A stretch of 14,148 bases of DNA from Cellvibrio sp. (lineage in GTDB: Bacteria > Pseudomonadota > Gammaproteobacteria > Pseudomonadales > Cellvibrionaceae): positions 3,813 to 17,960 of the forward strand of contig DQHS01000011.1 of the NCBI GenBank assembly GCA_003524365.1, read 5' to 3'. Under the pieces are notes generated by a model. It did not search any database and had not been told where the DNA came from. It worked only from the letters and a program-made list of their open reading frames with translations. The first letter of the stretch is position 1; the number at the start of each line of letters is the position of its first letter. Made by a program: the position numbers and the translations under genes. Below, in pieces: positions 7,124 to 13,855 of the stretch.

Positions 7124-7206
7124 GCTAGGAATCCCAAGTATATGTAAAGGCCTGACGGTTCATCCGCGAACTAGCCATATTGAGTACACACAGATATTGT
7201 AAGCCA

Positions 7207-7212
7207 ATTATA
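7207..7212 (-). promoter_or_regulatory. Candidate -10 box of a promoter for the response-regulator gene
   Basis: A consensus TATAAT is found on the minus strand 84 bases before the GTG start. The upstream region offers only a poor -35 (TTCATT at 18-base spacing), so activity may need an activator. Confidence 0.4.
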
Positions 7213-7249
7213 GCGAAGAAGGGTAACCAAAATGAAAAAGTGCGGGTGG

Positions 7250-7268
7250 CGCCACGCTTGCGGTGGCG
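7250..7268 (-). terminator. Stem-loop after the kinase gene, possible terminator or attenuator
   Basis: CGCCAC (7250-7255) and GTGGCG (7263-7268) form a 6-bp GC-rich stem with a 7-base loop, about 90 bases past the kinase stop. On the minus strand it is followed after ten bases by CTTTTTCATTTT. The same region contains the perfect palindrome GTGGCGCCAC (7246-7255). The T-tract is further from the stem than usual, so termination may be partial. Confidence 0.35.
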
Positions 7269-7358
7269 TTTGGTTTGGTGGATTGCCGTGATTACAGGGG
7301 TGTGTCGTCTATTAACACTCGTATCGCAATAATATTACCGAAGGTATCCTCGGCTGGA

Positions 7359-9449
7359 TCACTGGGTGTTTCTCTTTTCGATGTGATGGGCTGCGCGTCT
7401 TTCTGCCAATTCGTCCTTGGTTATATTTTCATCTTCGTTGGCGATTTGGGACGCAAAAAAGCAGAGCGTAAATTCTGATCCTTTTGCCACCTCGCTTTTC
7501 ACGGATATATGGGCATTATGCTCATCCACTATGCGTTTAATTGCCTGCATTCCAATACCATTGCCGAATTTTTTTCCGCTAAAGCCGGGTTCCCACAAGT
7601 TGGTTAGCTGCCTCTCGGTCATGCCCGTTCCATTGTCTGAAATAGAAAAATACGCATTACTATTTTCTATCCAAGATTTTATTTTGATAGTTAAATCTTC
7701 ATTTCCCCGGCGCGCTTCAGCCGCATTTTTAATTAAATTAATAAAAAGAATTTTCAAGTCTTCAGCGTCTCCCTTGATATTGGGAATCCCTCCGAGTTCA
7801 TATTCCACCTTATCAAAAGATTTTTCGAACAGATATAGACAGTCCTGAACTAGTGACTCCAATGCGCAGGATTGAATCCGACGTCTATGGTGGCCACCCA
7901 AAATACTTGCCATGGTGGCTATGAGTTTCGATCCTCGTTCTACCTGCGCCAACACAATGTCTCGCTGTTTGTCGCGATCATAGATGTCGTTCGATAATAT
8001 TCCGTCAATGATAGCAAATGGGGCTTTTATATCGTGATGATAGTGATTCATCAGGCTGAGCATGGACAGTGTTTTCTTAGCTTCACCTAATTGTTCTTGC
8101 ATGCTATTCAGGCGAATTAAACGGTTGAGTACTTGCTCCAATTCTGTTTGTAACCATTCAAATACTTTCATATCGTCGTAGCGATAGTAGGAAAAGTGAG
8201 TAGGTTCACCGATGAGTACTGCAGCCAGAATTTTTTGTTCTGAAAACACGGGGAAACACAAGCCAGCATTATGCTTTTCCATTTCATTGCGCATAGTGGC
8301 TGGCATTTCATCGGCTACAACCAGTTGGGTTTGCTGGGCGCAATAAGCCACTAAAATATTATCTTCTGTTGTTATTTCGAAAGGTAGACCGCTTAACCGA
8401 GGGTTATTCTCGTTATTGACAACATCCAGATTTTTTTGAATCATCAAAATTTTATAGTTATTGAGCCTTAATATTTTTAAAAACAGGTGATCCAGGACCT
8501 CAAGCATCATTGAGAATGTGATGGCATTGCGAAGTGCACTTTCAGTATCGGATTTAACCTGGTCAAATTCATATCCATGTTTGATGAGAATTTTTTTTGC
8601 ATTGGGTAAGATCCATTTTAGTAGTCTTGGGTAGGCTTCTAAAATGAGGGCGACGAAGAGTAGCAAAACCAGTACGCCGCCAACTGATTCGGTATGATCA
8701 CCTACAACGGAGGTCACAACAAAATATAACCAGATAAAAAAGCCCAATAAAATAGCTTTGGATAAACCGACACTTAGCGCTAATCTGAAATCCATTAAGT
8801 TGTGCTGGATTGTTGAGTAGAACAACAATGAAACGAAAACAACGTTAGTAATAACGCCAACAAATTTAGATAAGTAAAACTCTAAACCAGTTGGCATAGT
8901 GAATAAAACAATAAGTCCGCAGCTAAAGCTTACCAGTAGGGTGATAAGTAGCCATTTAAGGCGCTGTTTTTCTCTACTCGATGAGGACTTATAAGAGACA
9001 CAAACCAGAACAATAGAACCGGCAAAGCACCAAACCAAATATCCCATAAACATATAGTAAGTAATATCTAGCTCTGGCAGATATCCACTATCTGTTTCTT
9101 TCAGGGTAGATGGAGCTATAAACATATTGTACAGCCATAGACCCACACTAAAAAAAGCGCCAAAAATAATAAATACATTTTTGAATATGTTTGATCTGCT
9201 ACCTACCAATCTCCAGGTGAGCAAGGCAAATCCGAGAGGAATAAGAAACATTCCACCACGGGTAATGTGGAATAAAATGTTCAACAGCTCAGCATTTGTT
9301 AGCGTTGTTAAGAAGAAAAGCTCTAACAGCCAGACGCTTAACGAAAGCAATAGAAACGCTAAAGCTTTGGCAGCAGGGTTGTCCTTTTTTGAAAAGGCCA
9401 ATCCTGCCAAACCAAGGTCAAACAGTGCCGTAATTAAGTACTGGATCAT
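7359..9449 (-). CDS. Multi-transmembrane sensor histidine kinase with GAF-like region (His_kinase_7TM-type)
   Basis: This 696-residue inner-membrane kinase has a hydrophobic N-terminal sensor with seven spans in residues 1-217 and two more at about 228-250 and 257-280. The arrangement resembles the 7TM kinase sensors seen in PEP-CTERM-linked and quorum-type kinases. A GAF-like region follows (about 295-445), then a dimerisation helix with phosphoacceptor H472 in HHDIKAP. The catalytic domain has an N box (NLIKNAAEA, N575), a G1 box (DNGTGM, 605-610) and a G2 box (GNGIGM, 629-634). All key residues are present, so it should be active. It has no attached receiver domain and must pass phosphate to a separate protein. 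Its ATG lies inside the end of the acyltransferase gene, with a 32-base overlap, implying coupled translation. A membrane sensor tied to a lipid-signal synthase suggests it detects that product, by inference. Confidence 0.92.
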   Translation of the reverse strand: MIQYLITALFDLGLAGLAFSKKDNPAAKALAFLLLSLSVWLLELFFLTTLTNAELLNILFHITRGGMFLIPLGFALLTWRLVGSRSNIFKNVFIIFGAFFSVGLWLYNMFIAPSTLKETDSGYLPELDITYYMFMGYLVWCFAGSIVLVCVSYKSSSSREKQRLKWLLITLLVSFSCGLIVLFTMPTGLEFYLSKFVGVITNVVFVSLLFYSTIQHNLMDFRLALSVGLSKAILLGFFIWLYFVVTSVVGDHTESVGGVLVLLLFVALILEAYPRLLKWILPNAKKILIKHGYEFDQVKSDTESALRNAITFSMMLEVLDHLFLKILRLNNYKILMIQKNLDVVNNENNPRLSGLPFEITTEDNILVAYCAQQTQLVVADEMPATMRNEMEKHNAGLCFPVFSEQKILAAVLIGEPTHFSYYRYDDMKVFEWLQTELEQVLNRLIRLNSMQEQLGEAKKTLSMLSLMNHYHHDIKAPFAIIDGILSNDIYDRDKQRDIVLAQVERGSKLIATMASILGGHHRRRIQSCALESLVQDCLYLFEKSFDKVEYELGGIPNIKGDAEDLKILFINLIKNAAEARRGNEDLTIKIKSWIENSNAYFSISDNGTGMTERQLTNLWEPGFSGKKFGNGIGMQAIKRIVDEHNAHISVKSEVAKGSEFTLCFFASQIANEDENITKDELAERRAAHHIEKRNTQ

Positions 9450-10068
9450 TCTTTTCTATGATTTCCACTTTACTCTTAATAAAGTCCCTACATTTCTTAA
9501 CGTCAGAACAGATCATTAGTACTGTCTTAAAGTTAAGGTGTGGGTACGATTTTTCTTCTGAAGCAAGCTTGCCTCCGAACATTTGGTAAAACTTGATATG
9601 TTCCGTACGAACTGCAACTACTATATTGCTAGCATTCTTTCTCACTGCCTGTTCAACAGCAGTACCTAAAAGAAGAAATCGTGCGTGAATGCCCCCTCTT
9701 CTCTGAAATTGCGGGTCTATCACGAATTTATTGGGTTCTAAAAATATACCATCATAGCCAATAGTATTGCGTAGTTCTTTTTCAAAGCAATCCATGATGG
9801 GAATATTTAATCCATGATTTGGCTCATAAACACACGCCCGGATTGAGCCGACAACCTGACTGCGATAATACGCAAGAAAACAAGTGCTGTTAGGCCTATT
9901 ATCGTATTCATCAATAAATTTTTGCGAAGAATTTTCTGCTATGTACCCTTCTGCACTATAGCTTCTATAGCGCATTGTATACACCCTATCTAGCATCGGT
10001 CCCTTTGCAATGACACTGTAGTAATCATTGTATTGGTTAGGTTGAGTTTGGATGGCAGTAGTTAACAT
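9418..10068 (-). CDS. LuxI/FeeM-type N-acyltransferase (putative N-acyl amino acid or acyl-homoserine lactone-like signal synthase)
   Basis: This 216-residue cytoplasmic enzyme has the GNAT-like fold shared by autoinducer synthases and N-acyl amino acid synthases. Visible family features are the N-terminal RVYTMRYRSYSAEGYI (28-43), the acidic FIDEYD (51-56), VGSIRACVY (73-81), FVIDPQFQRRGGIHARFLL (115-133) and VRTEHIKFYQMFGG (153-166). These resemble FeeM-type proteins more than classic LuxI: the tryptophan usual in the LuxI N-terminus is absent and HARF-FYQMFG is the FeeM-like pattern. The acyl donor is expected to be acyl-ACP; the amine acceptor is unknown. An upstream in-frame ATG at 10092 would add eight residues. 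I prefer ATG 10068 because GAGGT (10078-10074) lies five bases before it, while 10092 has no Shine-Dalgarno. It is the first gene of the minus-strand signalling operon. Confidence 0.82.
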   Translation of the reverse strand: MLTTAIQTQPNQYNDYYSVIAKGPMLDRVYTMRYRSYSAEGYIAENSSQKFIDEYDNRPNSTCFLAYYRSQVVGSIRACVYEPNHGLNIPIMDCFEKELRNTIGYDGIFLEPNKFVIDPQFQRRGGIHARFLLLGTAVEQAVRKNASNIVVAVRTEHIKFYQMFGGKLASEEKSYPHLNFKTVLMICSDVKKCRDFIKSKVEIIEKNDPVLNYGTV

Positions 10069-10073
10069 TTGAT

Positions 10074-10078
10074 ACCTC
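10074..10078 (-). promoter_or_regulatory. Shine-Dalgarno site deciding the acyltransferase start
   Basis: GAGGT on the minus strand stands five bases before ATG 10068. The alternative ATG at 10092 has only AT-rich sequence before it, so this site favours the shorter 216-residue form. Confidence 0.65.
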
Positions 10079-10133
10079 GCGATTGTGTTCATATTTGATT
10101 ACGATGATGAAGCGCTTAAAAAAACCCACAATG

Positions 10134-10231
10134 GTTGTTTTAGGCGACATCTGGTTAGTATTGACGACATATTGGACTTGGACTTGGCGTCAAACTCCAT
10201 TATGCTCAAAAATTATGCGACCTAAAACAAC
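10134..10231. repeat. 11-bp perfect inverted repeat, candidate operator pair
   Basis: GTTGTTTTAGG (10134-10144) and CCTAAAACAAC (10221-10231) are exact reverse complements, 76 bases apart. Each divergent transcript unit therefore carries the same motif, CCTAAAACAAC, in the same orientation ahead of its first gene. Both candidate promoters lie between or beside the copies. Imperfect similarity continues inward (CGACAT against TCGCAT on the other strand). Confidence 0.6.
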
Positions 10232-10423
10232 ACTTTAAAACTTCATAACGAAGTGGTTGAATGATGTGGTTGGGTTGGCATTTGCTAGTCGGGTGGCTCG
10301 TGCTTTAGCGGGGCTTATCATTCGGTCGTGTGCTTATGCGACAGAAAGGCTAGTGTTTGGCCAATAACAATGGAGAAAATATTTTAGGGAAGTAGATTTC
10401 AGTGAATACAGGGTCAGCGAGTG

Positions 10424-11170
10424 ATGACAGATAAATACAAAAACCACTTTGAGTCGGACAGCGCTGAAACGCTATTTCATGACATAGCCACGCCTTTGTT
10501 GATCGCAAAAATGAAAGCGGGACTTCTGGCGTCCTACCTACCGCAAATAATCCAGGCACTGGCGGAATCACCCGATTTATCTCATCTCTTACCCGACGAT
10601 AAAAAAATAATTGAAGCGTTAATTAGTGCGCCCGACATCATGTTATCTAATCTGGATGTGGTGCAAAAAAAAATAAACCTACTGTCGGAATCTGTCTTGC
10701 ATCAAGCAAATAATTTTGGAGCTTCTCAGGCAGGTGATAGTTCGTCAGCTCATAGCCAATACGGAACTGATGAGATACCAAACAGTGCTACCGTCAGAAC
10801 AGTTGCCATTAAAACAATTTTGCTGGTCGATGATGAAATGGTTCACCGTGATATAGGCGAGAGCTTGTTGTCACCGCATTACCAAGTGGACTTTGCCGAA
10901 AATGGACTGGAAGCCATCCGTAAGTGCGAACAAAAACAATATGATTTGATTCTTATGGATTTGCACATGCCCAAGATGAATGGCGAGCAGGCAACCATGG
11001 CGTTGCGCTCGCGCATCGGTAACGAAACGATTATTGTTGGCCTGACCAGCCTGCCGTTGGGGGCTAATCAATCAGGATTACTTGCAAGGGGTTTTACGGA
11101 TTTTCTCGAAAAACCGCTGACGATGAAGGGACTTCAAAGCGTATTGCGAGCTTACTCTCGCCATGCGTGA
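10424..11170 (+). CDS. Response regulator with N-terminal histidine-kinase dimerisation-like region (DHp-like + REC), no ATPase
   Basis: This 248-residue protein begins with a helical region (about 12-95) that looks like a kinase dimerisation/phosphotransfer domain. H19 sits in LFHDIATPLL, the form of an H-box, and a second helix lies near 70-92. A Ser/Gln/Gly-rich linker (about 98-125) leads to a receiver domain at 130-246. The receiver has D136/D137, phosphoacceptor D179 (LILMDLHMPKMNG), T208 and K230 (EKP). No ATP-binding domain is present, so it cannot phosphorylate itself. It may take phosphate from the nearby kinase or dimerise with it, an inference from the H-box. The start is ATG 10424, with in-frame GTG 10421 directly before it; AGGG lies 11 bases upstream, so the exact start is uncertain. 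Its end overlaps an upstream ATG of the receptor frame by eight bases. Confidence 0.85.
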   Translation: MTDKYKNHFESDSAETLFHDIATPLLIAKMKAGLLASYLPQIIQALAESPDLSHLLPDDKKIIEALISAPDIMLSNLDVVQKKINLLSESVLHQANNFGASQAGDSSSAHSQYGTDEIPNSATVRTVAIKTILLVDDEMVHRDIGESLLSPHYQVDFAENGLEAIRKCEQKQYDLILMDLHMPKMNGEQATMALRSRIGNETIIVGLTSLPLGANQSGLLARGFTDFLEKPLTMKGLQSVLRAYSRHA

Positions 11171-11213
11171 TACCTACTATTTATTAATCCCCCCTTCAAA
11201 GAGCCAGTCATTC

Positions 11214-13376
11214 ATGGGAATAATTATTAAAAAAATGTTGTCTCCCGGATTTTTTTGTTTCACCGGTTTTTTAATGAGTGCTATCTGCAGTTCAGTGGCC
11301 TGGTCGCAAAATACAAAAGGTCCCGCCCTGGAAGAGATTGTCGTTACTGCACAAATGCGCGATGAAAGTGCGCAATCGATTCCTATTGCAATCGGTACCT
11401 ACAATAAAAAATTTATCGATCAAGTGGGTGCAAACTCATTATCAGAAATGGAATCCGCTATTCCCAATATCAACTTTGGCGCTGGCGATAGGAATACTCG
11501 TGGCGAAATAGCAATAAGAGGTATTGGGGACTACTCGCGTAATATAGGTACCAATGCACGCGTCGCTGTGTACATCGATGGTGTGTTGACAGGGCGCTCA
11601 TCCAGTTTTGATCAGAGCCTATTAGATGTTGCACATGTTGAAGTGTTGCGTGGGCCGCAAGGTACTCTGGCGGGGGCTAACGCCGTAGCGGGTGCCATCA
11701 ATATCATCACTCAAAAACCTGATGATAGCGTTAATGCGGAGTTGCTCATCAATACCGGCAACTACGATCTACATTCACTGACAGGAAAAATTAATTTACC
11801 TATTTCTGCTGATCTCTTTGCAAGTTTGTTGATTGGAACCACCCAGCAAGACGGTTATGTCAGCAACATCACTCTAGATCGCGATCTTCAGGGTGTTAAT
11901 AGGGATGTAGCAAAATTAAAGTTTCGCTATGTGGGTGTTGAAAGCTTAACACTGGATATTGGTTTTGATTATTTAAAAGATGACGATAAATCCACTAACG
12001 CTGAGGCCCTCGCCAACGGCAGCTTCAATGGATTTACCTTGGCTTCCGAGCCCTTTGTTGTCGCGCACAATGCCGATGAGTTTGAACAGCGAGAGCTTAA
12101 AGGTGTCACCATCGGAGCGAGCTACGAAACCCCCGAAAATTTTCGTTGGACATCTATTACTGGCATTCGTACCAACGAATTCAGCGAGCTCAGCGAAGAA
12201 GATTATTCTCCTTTAGACGTAGCTATCAGTTTATTCGATGAAGAAAGTGATCAATTCAGTCAGGAGTTCAGATTGGTTTCCCCAAAAGGTGAGCGTGGAG
12301 ACTATGTTTTTGGTGTGTACTTTTTAGAACAGGATATTTCAACTCAACGTAGTGCGATTACTGGCGCTATCTTTCGCCCTGCGCCTAATAAGTCGGTCCA
12401 AACTCCCGCCACGTCAGAGCTTCAATCTGCCTCTTTGTATCTTCATGGCAATTATTATTTCACTCAAAAATGGAGCATGACTAGCGGGCTGCGATATATG
12501 CATGAGGCGAAAAATATCGATTATTCCAGCATCGATACCACGGGTCTATTTATTAATGCCAGTCATATAAATGACCAAAAGACTTTCAACAAACTCCTGC
12601 CCAAATTTGGAGTTAATTTTCAGTTCTCACCAAATGTGTTGTTCTACACCAGCATTGCACGCGGCTATAAAAGTGGCGGTTGGAATGCCGACTTCATTAC
12701 CACGCTTGAGAATTTCCAGTTTGATCCTGAATACGCCATCAATTATGAAGTGGGTGCAAAATCATTATTTTTTGATAAGCGCCTCACTGTCAATGTCGCC
12801 GGTTTTGTTACCAAATTTGACGACTTTCAGGTTTTTCAATTCGTTCCTACCGAATCATCGGGCACAGTGTTGTCTCTGACTAACGCTGGCAAAGTTACCA
12901 CTCAGGGCGTCGAGCTGGATATTAACGTGCTGCTTACAGACCATCTGAGCGTTAGTTTTAATACCGCCTACACTCAGGCGAAGTTTGATGAGTTTAAAAG
13001 CGGTGGCGGCTTAGGAGTAGACTACGATAATAATTATCTTCCTTATGCACCCGAGCATAGTTATTTTGTGGCCATTGACTATAGCAGACCGATATTTCGT
13101 CAAGCGGAGATATACGGGCATATCGATTATGGCTATACCGGCGATTATTTTTCCAACCCTAACAATACGCAAGCTAATACCATTCCCAATTACTTTTCTG
13201 CTAATGCTCGCTTGGGAATAAATATTGATACTCACTGGGATATTGCGCTGTGGGTAAAAAATATAACGGATGAAACCAATCTCCGGCAGAGCTCAGTATC
13301 ATTTCTGGGAGTGCGTCGCGGTTTATACAATCCGCCGCGCACCTATGGATTAGCTATTAACTACGCGTTTAAGTAG
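11214..13376 (+). CDS. TonB-dependent outer-membrane receptor
   Basis: This 720-residue outer-membrane active transporter is powered by TonB-ExbBD. A signal peptide is present (MGIIIKK then a hydrophobic run to about residue 30, cleavage near AWS-Q). A TonB box EEIVVTAQ follows at 40-47. The plug domain shows IRGIG, VYIDGV and VEVLRGPQGTL, and the rest is a beta-barrel with many alternating aromatic strands, ending in GLAINYAFK. Length is normal for receptors of siderophore/small-molecule type rather than the larger SusC type. The ligand cannot be told. I prefer ATG 11214 because the signal peptide begins there and AAAGAG (11198-11203) lies ten bases ahead. The longer start at ATG 11163 overlaps the preceding gene by eight bases but gives an odd 17-residue front. 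The close spacing indicates one operon with the DHp-REC gene. Confidence 0.93.
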   Translation: MGIIIKKMLSPGFFCFTGFLMSAICSSVAWSQNTKGPALEEIVVTAQMRDESAQSIPIAIGTYNKKFIDQVGANSLSEMESAIPNINFGAGDRNTRGEIAIRGIGDYSRNIGTNARVAVYIDGVLTGRSSSFDQSLLDVAHVEVLRGPQGTLAGANAVAGAINIITQKPDDSVNAELLINTGNYDLHSLTGKINLPISADLFASLLIGTTQQDGYVSNITLDRDLQGVNRDVAKLKFRYVGVESLTLDIGFDYLKDDDKSTNAEALANGSFNGFTLASEPFVVAHNADEFEQRELKGVTIGASYETPENFRWTSITGIRTNEFSELSEEDYSPLDVAISLFDEESDQFSQEFRLVSPKGERGDYVFGVYFLEQDISTQRSAITGAIFRPAPNKSVQTPATSELQSASLYLHGNYYFTQKWSMTSGLRYMHEAKNIDYSSIDTTGLFINASHINDQKTFNKLLPKFGVNFQFSPNVLFYTSIARGYKSGGWNADFITTLENFQFDPEYAINYEVGAKSLFFDKRLTVNVAGFVTKFDDFQVFQFVPTESSGTVLSLTNAGKVTTQGVELDINVLLTDHLSVSFNTAYTQAKFDEFKSGGGLGVDYDNNYLPYAPEHSYFVAIDYSRPIFRQAEIYGHIDYGYTGDYFSNPNNTQANTIPNYFSANARLGINIDTHWDIALWVKNITDETNLRQSSVSFLGVRRGLYNPPRTYGLAINYAFK

Positions 13377-13413
13377 TTCTCACATCCAGAAAACTTCAGC
13401 GAAACTTAAACTG

Positions 13414-13446
13414 CACGCAAAAAATTGTGTGTGGTTTTTTGTTTTT
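13414..13446 (+). terminator. Probable terminator of the DHp-REC / TonB-receptor operon
   Basis: CACGC (13414-13418) can pair with GTGTG (13427-13431), including one G-T pair, with an 8-base AT-rich loop. A T-tract (TTTTTTG then TTTTT) follows within three bases. It starts 38 bases after the receptor stop codon. The stem is short, hence moderate confidence. Confidence 0.45.
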
Positions 13447-13824
13447 AGCTTCCATATTCCCAAGCTTCGCTTGTTATCTCATTACTCTCCATTTCTACTT
13501 CTCCTCATTCTTGCTCCTAGACTCCGTGAGAATAAAACAGTTTATCTGGCGCGGTAACCATGAAAGTGACCCAGTAAAGAAACTGATGGCGGTTGAGATA
13601 AAGGAAGCGTGGAGTTTCTTCTATCAAAATCGTAAATATTCGCTTTACTAATGACAATTCTTTACAGCCCTAAGTGGTGTGTGGTAAATCTTCTAAGGTG
13701 TTGTTTATCGGTTTGTTTTTTCTTTCGTTCCAGTTTTCTATCCTCATTATTACAAAACTGGGAAGCCATTTCGTTCGCGTTTGTTTTATTCGGACGCTAA
13801 TTTTCAGGATTAGACCTACATTAT
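13447..13824. other. AT-rich intergenic stretch without a convincing gene
   Basis: Roughly 380 bases lie between the receptor terminator and the operator-like site of the GH5-like gene. It contains a small perfect hairpin CAAGC-TTC-GCTTG (13461-13473). Short open frames occur on both strands, but none has a ribosome binding site with protein-like composition. I see no clear -35/-10 pair for the downstream gene. Confidence 0.5.
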
Positions 13825-13840
13825 TTGGATAACAATCCAA
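13825..13840. promoter_or_regulatory. Operator-like palindrome before the GH5-like gene
   Basis: TTGGAT (13825-13830) and ATCCAA (13835-13840) form a perfect 6-base inverted repeat around AACA. It lies 15 bases before the GTG start, just ahead of the Shine-Dalgarno sequence. A regulator bound here could block transcription, or the hairpin could sit in the mRNA leader. Confidence 0.4.
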
Positions 13841-13855
13841 TAAGAGGTTTTTCCT

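Larger units (their letters stand above)
10069..10423. promoter_or_regulatory. Divergent control region between the acyltransferase and DHp-REC operons
   Basis: About 355 bases without a gene serve two diverging units. It contains an 11-bp inverted repeat (separate entry), a second inverted repeat TTGACG (10161-10166) / CGTCAA (10188-10193), and a short tandem repeat TTGGAC, TTGGAC, TTGGCG (10172-10189). A small stem ACTTC/GAAGT is at 10240-10254 and a palindrome AAGCGCTT at 10110-10117. A weak plus-strand promoter may be TTGGAC (10178-10183), 17 bases, then TATGCT (10201-10206). A weak minus-strand one may be TTGACG (10193-10188), 16 bases, then TATGTC (10171-10166). Neither is a strong consensus, which suits activator control. 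Confidence 0.5.

Noticed and set aside
7417..7848. 143-codon plus-strand frame opposite the kinase catalytic domain
   Set aside because: It is antisense to the conserved N, G1 and G2 boxes; its composition reflects the kinase codons.
9418..10092. Calling the acyltransferase a classic LuxI acyl-homoserine lactone synthase
   Set aside because: The usual N-terminal tryptophan pattern is missing, the HARF/FYQMFG motifs point to FeeM-like enzymes, and no LuxR gene is present.
10134..10231. Inverted repeat as an integron attC site or transposon end
   Set aside because: The arms lack the RYYYAAC/GTTRRRY core pair, there is no integrase or transposase, and the flanks hold ordinary divergent operons.
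13427..13651. 74-codon plus-strand frame after the receptor gene
   Set aside because: It starts at GTG inside the terminator hairpin, has no Shine-Dalgarno sequence and shows no family features.
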